Shown in pieces: positions 60,444-64,000 of a stretch of 64,000 nucleotides of DNA. Numbering within the stretch: the stretch's first letter is position 1; the number at the start of each line of letters is the position of its first letter. A program made the translations under genes and the position numbers. This DNA is from Arthrobacter pascens (GTDB taxonomy: Bacteria > Actinomycetota > Actinomycetes > Actinomycetales > Micrococcaceae): the NCBI RefSeq assembly GCF_017052465.1, contig NZ_JAFHKT010000113.1, positions 1-64,000 on the forward strand, written 5' to 3'. The notes below the pieces were generated by a model. It was not told the origin of the DNA and did not search any database. It worked only from the letters and a program-made list of their open reading frames with translations.

Positions 60444-60560
60444 ATCGATTGCTCCGTAAGCGCCGTTTTCACGCTCGAGAAGGGCACCTGCGGAGCAGTC
60501 GATGGTGGGCCCACGCCGGCAGGGTTCCCTGGCCGAGCTTGCGAGGCTAGGGGCCAGTGG
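60444..60560. repeat. Dispersed intergenic repeat, copy B (hairpin cluster)
   Basis: ATCGATTGCTCCG (60444-60456) pairs with CGGAGCAGTCGAT (60491-60503), a nearly perfect inverted repeat. A second hairpin follows: GTTCCCTGGCC (from 60525) and GGCCAGTGGGGAAC enclose GAGCTTGCGAG at 60535-60545. The same elements in the same order occur at 33245-33410. Confidence 0.75.
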
Positions 60561-60574
60561 GGAACGACGGCGGC

Positions 60575-60685
60575 GGGGGTCCGGCGGGGGTAGGGTGGCC
60601 CCCCCCCGGGGTAGGTCATCCGGTGGTGGTGGGGGTGGGGGGTCGGGGGCGGGGGGGGGCGGTGGATGCGGCTTCCCCCCCCCGC
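60575..60685. other. Extreme G-tract region (possible G-quadruplex)
   Basis: The plus strand carries repeated runs of three to nine G (for example around 60622-60662), followed by a run of nine C at about 60674. Four or more G runs separated by 1-3 bases meet the usual G-quadruplex pattern. It lies between the repeat and the sufT 3' end. Homopolymers like these are also prone to sequencing error. Confidence 0.6.
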
Positions 60686-60719
60686 CGCCGTCGTACTTTA
60701 ATCCGTTCTTGGTCGGGAT

Positions 60720-61052
60720 CTAGATGTTGAACCCGAGGGCGCGCATCTGGTCCTTGCCGTCATCGGTGATCCGCTCAGGACCCCATGGCGGCATCCACAC
60801 CCAGTTCAGGCGCCACTCGTCCACTACGCCGTCGAGCGCCTTGCCGACCTGCTCTTCAAGCACATCGGTAAGTGGGCATGCCGCAGTGGTGAGGGTCATG
60901 TCGATCAGCAGGGCGCCGTCATCCTCGGAGTACTTCAGGCCGTACAGCAGCCCGAGGTCCACGATGTTGACCCCGAGCTCGGGGTCGATGACATCCTTGA
61001 GTGCCTCTTCGACTTCATCCAGCCCGGTGCGGGCTGCGTCGATTTCTGTCAT
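60720..61052 (-). CDS. sufT: SufT-like metal-sulfur cluster assembly factor (DUF59/MIP18)
   Basis: A 110-residue protein: 'EEALKDVIDPELGVNIVDLGLLYGLKYSEDDGALLIDMTLTTAACPLTDVLEEQVGKAL' is the MIP18/PaaD domain with the conserved DPE and the reactive Cys in 'TAACPL', and the end 'WVWMPPWGPERITDDGKDQMRALGF' is typical of actinobacterial SufT. It helps mature Fe-S proteins. Last gene of the suf operon, 12 nt after sufC. Confidence 0.9.
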   Translation of the reverse strand: MTEIDAARTGLDEVEEALKDVIDPELGVNIVDLGLLYGLKYSEDDGALLIDMTLTTAACPLTDVLEEQVGKALDGVVDEWRLNWVWMPPWGPERITDDGKDQMRALGFNI

Positions 61053-61064
61053 GGCGTGTCCTTA

Positions 61065-61856
<792 letters not shown>

Positions 61857-61946
61857 GTGTCTTGTTCTCCTCTGCACCCTGCCGTTGCGGCGGCGGTGCG
61901 GTCTTTGGTCTGGAAGTTGGTGGGTCTTCGTACAGGCGGGTCAGGG

Positions 61947-62306
61947 CTAGCTGAAGTTCGGGGCCTCGGCGCCGTTCAGGACATTGGTGAAGTCGACGTA
62001 AACTTCGTCTCCGACAATCTCCACCGCGAACACGGGAACGGGGTCGTAGGCCGGCAGCTGGAGCGGCTCGCCGGTGCGCAGGTCGAACTGCGAACCGTGG
62101 CCCCAGCATTCGATGGCACAGCCCTCGACCTCGCCCTCGGAGAGGGAGATGTCCGCGTGCGAGCAGGTGTCCCCAATGGCGTGGATATCACCCATGGAGT
62201 CCTTGACGATCGCGACGGGGTAGTCGTCGATCAGGATCCGCAGGGCCTGCTTGGGCTGGATCTCGTTGACGTTGCATACGAGCTCGCCCTTTGGCTGTTC
62301 AGTCAT
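61947..62306 (-). CDS. Rieske-type [2Fe-2S] ferredoxin (non-haem iron oxygenase subunit-like)
   Basis: A 119-residue Rieske protein. The cluster ligands are complete: Cys and His in 'DTCSHADISLSEGE' and Cys and His in 'IECWGHGSQFDLRTG'. It is encoded between sufD and sufC, as in many actinobacterial suf operons, so it may take part in cluster assembly electron transfer or be an early client. The oxygenase label is inherited; no oxygenase gene is nearby. Confidence 0.92.
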   Translation of the reverse strand: MTEQPKGELVCNVNEIQPKQALRILIDDYPVAIVKDSMGDIHAIGDTCSHADISLSEGEVEGCAIECWGHGSQFDLRTGEPLQLPAYDPVPVFAVEIVGDEVYVDFTNVLNGAEAPNFS

Positions 62307-62332
62307 CCTTTGTCCTGTACTTTCCGGGCTGC

Positions 62333-63583
62333 TTAGGAATTCGTGGCGGCGAGTTCGCGCTCAACAGCCTCGGTCAGGCGCTCTTCGAGAGCCGGGACCT
62401 TGATCTGCTGGATGATCTCGTTGAGGAAGCCGCGGACGACGAGCCGCCGCGCCACCTCTTCCGGAATGCCGCGGGCCATCAGGTAGAACAGGTGTTCGTC
62501 GTCAAAACGTCCGGTGGAGCTTGCGTGTCCGGCACCTTCGATGAGACCCGTTTCGATCTCGAGGTTCGGAACCGAGTCCGCGCGGCAGCCGTCCGTAAGC
62601 ACGAGGTTCTGGTTCTTCTCGTACGAGTCGGTGCCCAGTGCCTGCTTCTGGATCAGGACGTCACCCACCCACACGGTGTGCGCGTTCTTGCCCTGCAGGG
62701 CGCCCTTGTACAGCACGTTGGACTTGCAGTTCGGCTCGTTGTGGTCAACGAAGGACCGGTGCTCCAGGTGCTGGCCGGCGTCGGCGTAGTAGAGGCCCAG
62801 CAGTTCGGCTTCGGCGCCTTCGCCCGAGAAGCGGACGTTGGAGTTCAGCCGCACGATGGAGCCGCCCAGGGACACGGCGATGTGCTTGTACACAGCGTCC
62901 TTGCCCACCTGCGCGTCGTGCTGGCCCAGGTGCTTGGCGTCGTCTTCCCAGAGCTGCACCGAGATCACGGTGAGCTTTGCGCCCTCGCCAACGATGACTT
63001 CCAGGTTGCCGTTGTGGTCGGCCGCGCCGGTGTGCTCCACAATCACGACGCTGCGCGAGTTTGCACCCGCCTCCAGCACGAAGTGCGCGTTGGAGCGGCG
63101 TCCGGCGCCGGCACCGTGGACCAGGATCCTCAACGGCTCAGCCGGCTCGGCTTCCGCCGGGATGACCAGGTGCAGGGCTTCGTCCGTGTTGGCGGAGGCA
63201 ACGACGGCGGCACGGTCGGCCGGGGTCAGCACCGTTCCGCGCGGGGCGGCTCCCTGCGAGAGAGTACTGCGGACGTACCCTTCCGGCGCGTCCACGGTGA
63301 ATGCCGCGGCCGGTTCCGGATCAACGTCAGTTGCCGTGTCCGAGAGCAGGTTGGCCAGCCCGCGGACCGGGCTGAAGCGCCATTCCTCCTCGCGGCCCGT
63401 GGGCAGCGCGAAGTCGGCGACGTCGAAGCTCGTGAGCCGCTCGGCGCGTGAGGACATCACGGTGACGCCGTGGTTGTGGCTGTGGTCAACCTTGGCGGAG
63501 ACCAGGCCCTCGCCTTCCTCGGTGAAACCTGCGATGGAGGGGGCGCCGATGCGGGCCTTTTCAGTAGTAATTTCGGCAGTCAT
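62333..63583 (-). CDS. sufD: Fe-S cluster assembly protein SufD
   Basis: A 416-residue protein with the beta-helix SufBD core ('NAHFVLEAGANSRSVVIVEHTG', 'NSNVRFSGEGAEAELLGLYYADAGQHLEHRSFVDHNEPNCKSNVLYKGAL') and the C-terminal 'TGRFDDEHLFYLMARGIPEEVARRLVVRGFLNEII' helices. It pairs with SufB and SufC. Its ATG overlaps the TAA of sufB (TAATG). Confidence 0.95.
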   Translation of the reverse strand: MTAEITTEKARIGAPSIAGFTEEGEGLVSAKVDHSHNHGVTVMSSRAERLTSFDVADFALPTGREEEWRFSPVRGLANLLSDTATDVDPEPAAAFTVDAPEGYVRSTLSQGAAPRGTVLTPADRAAVVASANTDEALHLVIPAEAEPAEPLRILVHGAGAGRRSNAHFVLEAGANSRSVVIVEHTGAADHNGNLEVIVGEGAKLTVISVQLWEDDAKHLGQHDAQVGKDAVYKHIAVSLGGSIVRLNSNVRFSGEGAEAELLGLYYADAGQHLEHRSFVDHNEPNCKSNVLYKGALQGKNAHTVWVGDVLIQKQALGTDSYEKNQNLVLTDGCRADSVPNLEIETGLIEGAGHASSTGRFDDEHLFYLMARGIPEEVARRLVVRGFLNEIIQQIKVPALEERLTEAVERELAATNS

Positions 63584-64000
63584 TAACCGACGGATCCTTC
63601 CATCTGGAGTTCAATGAGGCGGTTCAGCTCGAGGGCGTATTCCATCGGCAGCTCACGGGCGATCGGCTCGATGAAGCCGCGCACGATCATGGCCATGGCT
63701 TCGTCTTCACGCATGCCGCGGGACATGAGGTAGAAGAGCTGCTCTTCGGAAACGCGCGAGACAGTTGCCTCGTGACCCAGCTGGACGTCATCCTCGCGGA
63801 TGTCGATGTACGGGTAGGTATCCGAGCGGCTGATGGTGTCCACCAGCAGGGCGTCGCAGCGCACGGTGTTGGCCGAGTGCTTGGCGCCTTCGCGGATCTG
63901 GACCAGGCCGCGGTAGGCTGCACGACCGCCGCCGCGGGCAACCGACTTGGAGATGATGGAGCTCTTGGTGTTCGGCGCGATGTGGACCATCTTGGAGCCG
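63583..64000 (-). CDS. sufB: Fe-S cluster assembly protein SufB, 3' part
   Basis: The C-terminal about 138 residues of SufB are visible, ending at the window edge: 'MVHIAPNTKSSIISKSVARGGGRAAYRGLVQI', 'CDALLVDTISRSDTYPYIDIREDDVQLGHEATVSRVSEEQLFYLMSRGMREDEAMAMIVRGFIEPI'. This includes the conserved Cys and the His/Glu residues involved in cluster building. The start lies beyond base 64000. Confidence 0.95.
   Translation of the reverse strand, partial: GSKMVHIAPNTKSSIISKSVARGGGRAAYRGLVQIREGAKHSANTVRCDALLVDTISRSDTYPYIDIREDDVQLGHEATVSRVSEEQLFYLMSRGMREDEAMAMIVRGFIEPIARELPMEYALELNRLIELQMEGSVG

Noticed and set aside
60502..60723. 73-codon poly-Gly/poly-Pro open frame
   Set aside because: It is only the translation of the G- and C-tracts in the intergenic region.

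Overview
The window reads as a chromosomal segment of a high-GC actinobacterium, most likely Arthrobacter/Pseudarthrobacter or a close relative in the Micrococcaceae. The evidence is the GC-rich codon usage, the actinobacterial single-enzyme glycogen pathway (glgA and glgC divergent), FabG4/MaoC/thiolase genes laid out as in mycobacteria, the SURF1 neighbourhood, and a suf operon with a Rieske-type ferredoxin gene inside it. I see no rRNA, no tRNA that I can support, no CRISPR array, no intact insertion sequence and no prophage. Both ends of the window are cut: the left end holds no gene I can support and the right end stops inside sufB.

Layout. 1-10.7 kb is an accessory-like stretch of small or poorly known genes: a DUF3841 protein with a membrane partner, a RibD/DHFR-like reductase, a secreted HNH nuclease lipoprotein, a WXG-type toxin-like protein overlapping a lipoprotein gene, a membrane/coiled-coil protein with a small partner, a SnoaL-like protein, a decayed DUF6226 gene and an amino-acid permease. 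10.8-14.5 kb has a YqeY-like protein, an M50-type membrane peptidase, a glutathionyl-hydroquinone-reductase-like transferase and a FUSC transporter. 14.5-21.1 kb is a fatty-acid locus: maoC-fabG4-thiolase on the minus strand, diverging from a TetR regulator and an acyl-CoA oxidase-like flavoprotein, with a near-perfect 14-bp-arm palindrome between them. 21.1-23.9 kb is glgA/glgC. 23.9-29.4 kb has an unusual SDR, a flavin-nucleotide-binding protein and a transglutaminase / alpha-E / ATP-grasp cluster.

29.4-43.3 kb is mainly housekeeping: YeiH transporter, PepN, lipoate ligase, L31 type B, a GGDEF-EAL protein, a SpoU methyltransferase, a TSUP transporter, an ABC ATPase, SerB, a VOC protein and two SDRs, of which the second is FabG. 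43.3-47.6 kb has DUF3099, a small Cys-containing protein, SURF1, YbaK, then a coiled-coil/membrane pair led by an apparent 18-codon leader ORF, and a proline iminopeptidase. 47.7-52.8 kb has a sugar MFS transporter with a LacI regulator, followed by a scarred stretch with remnants of a PEP-utilising swivel domain and of a pentapeptide-repeat gene, then a DUF2975-XRE pair. 52.8-60.4 kb has an ABC-F protein, the bioY-bioM-bioN biotin ECF transporter, a thiolase with an acyl-CoA synthetase, and a zinc metallopeptidase. 60.7-64 kb is the sufB-sufD-Rieske-sufC-sufT operon on the minus strand.

Two window-wide patterns stand out. At least fourteen genes have a TANNNT hexamer 6-7 nt before an ATG or GTG and no Shine-Dalgarno sequence, which points to widespread leaderless transcription. 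A hairpin-forming intergenic repeat with the core GAGCTTGCGAG occurs three times in two loci (after pepN and before sufT).
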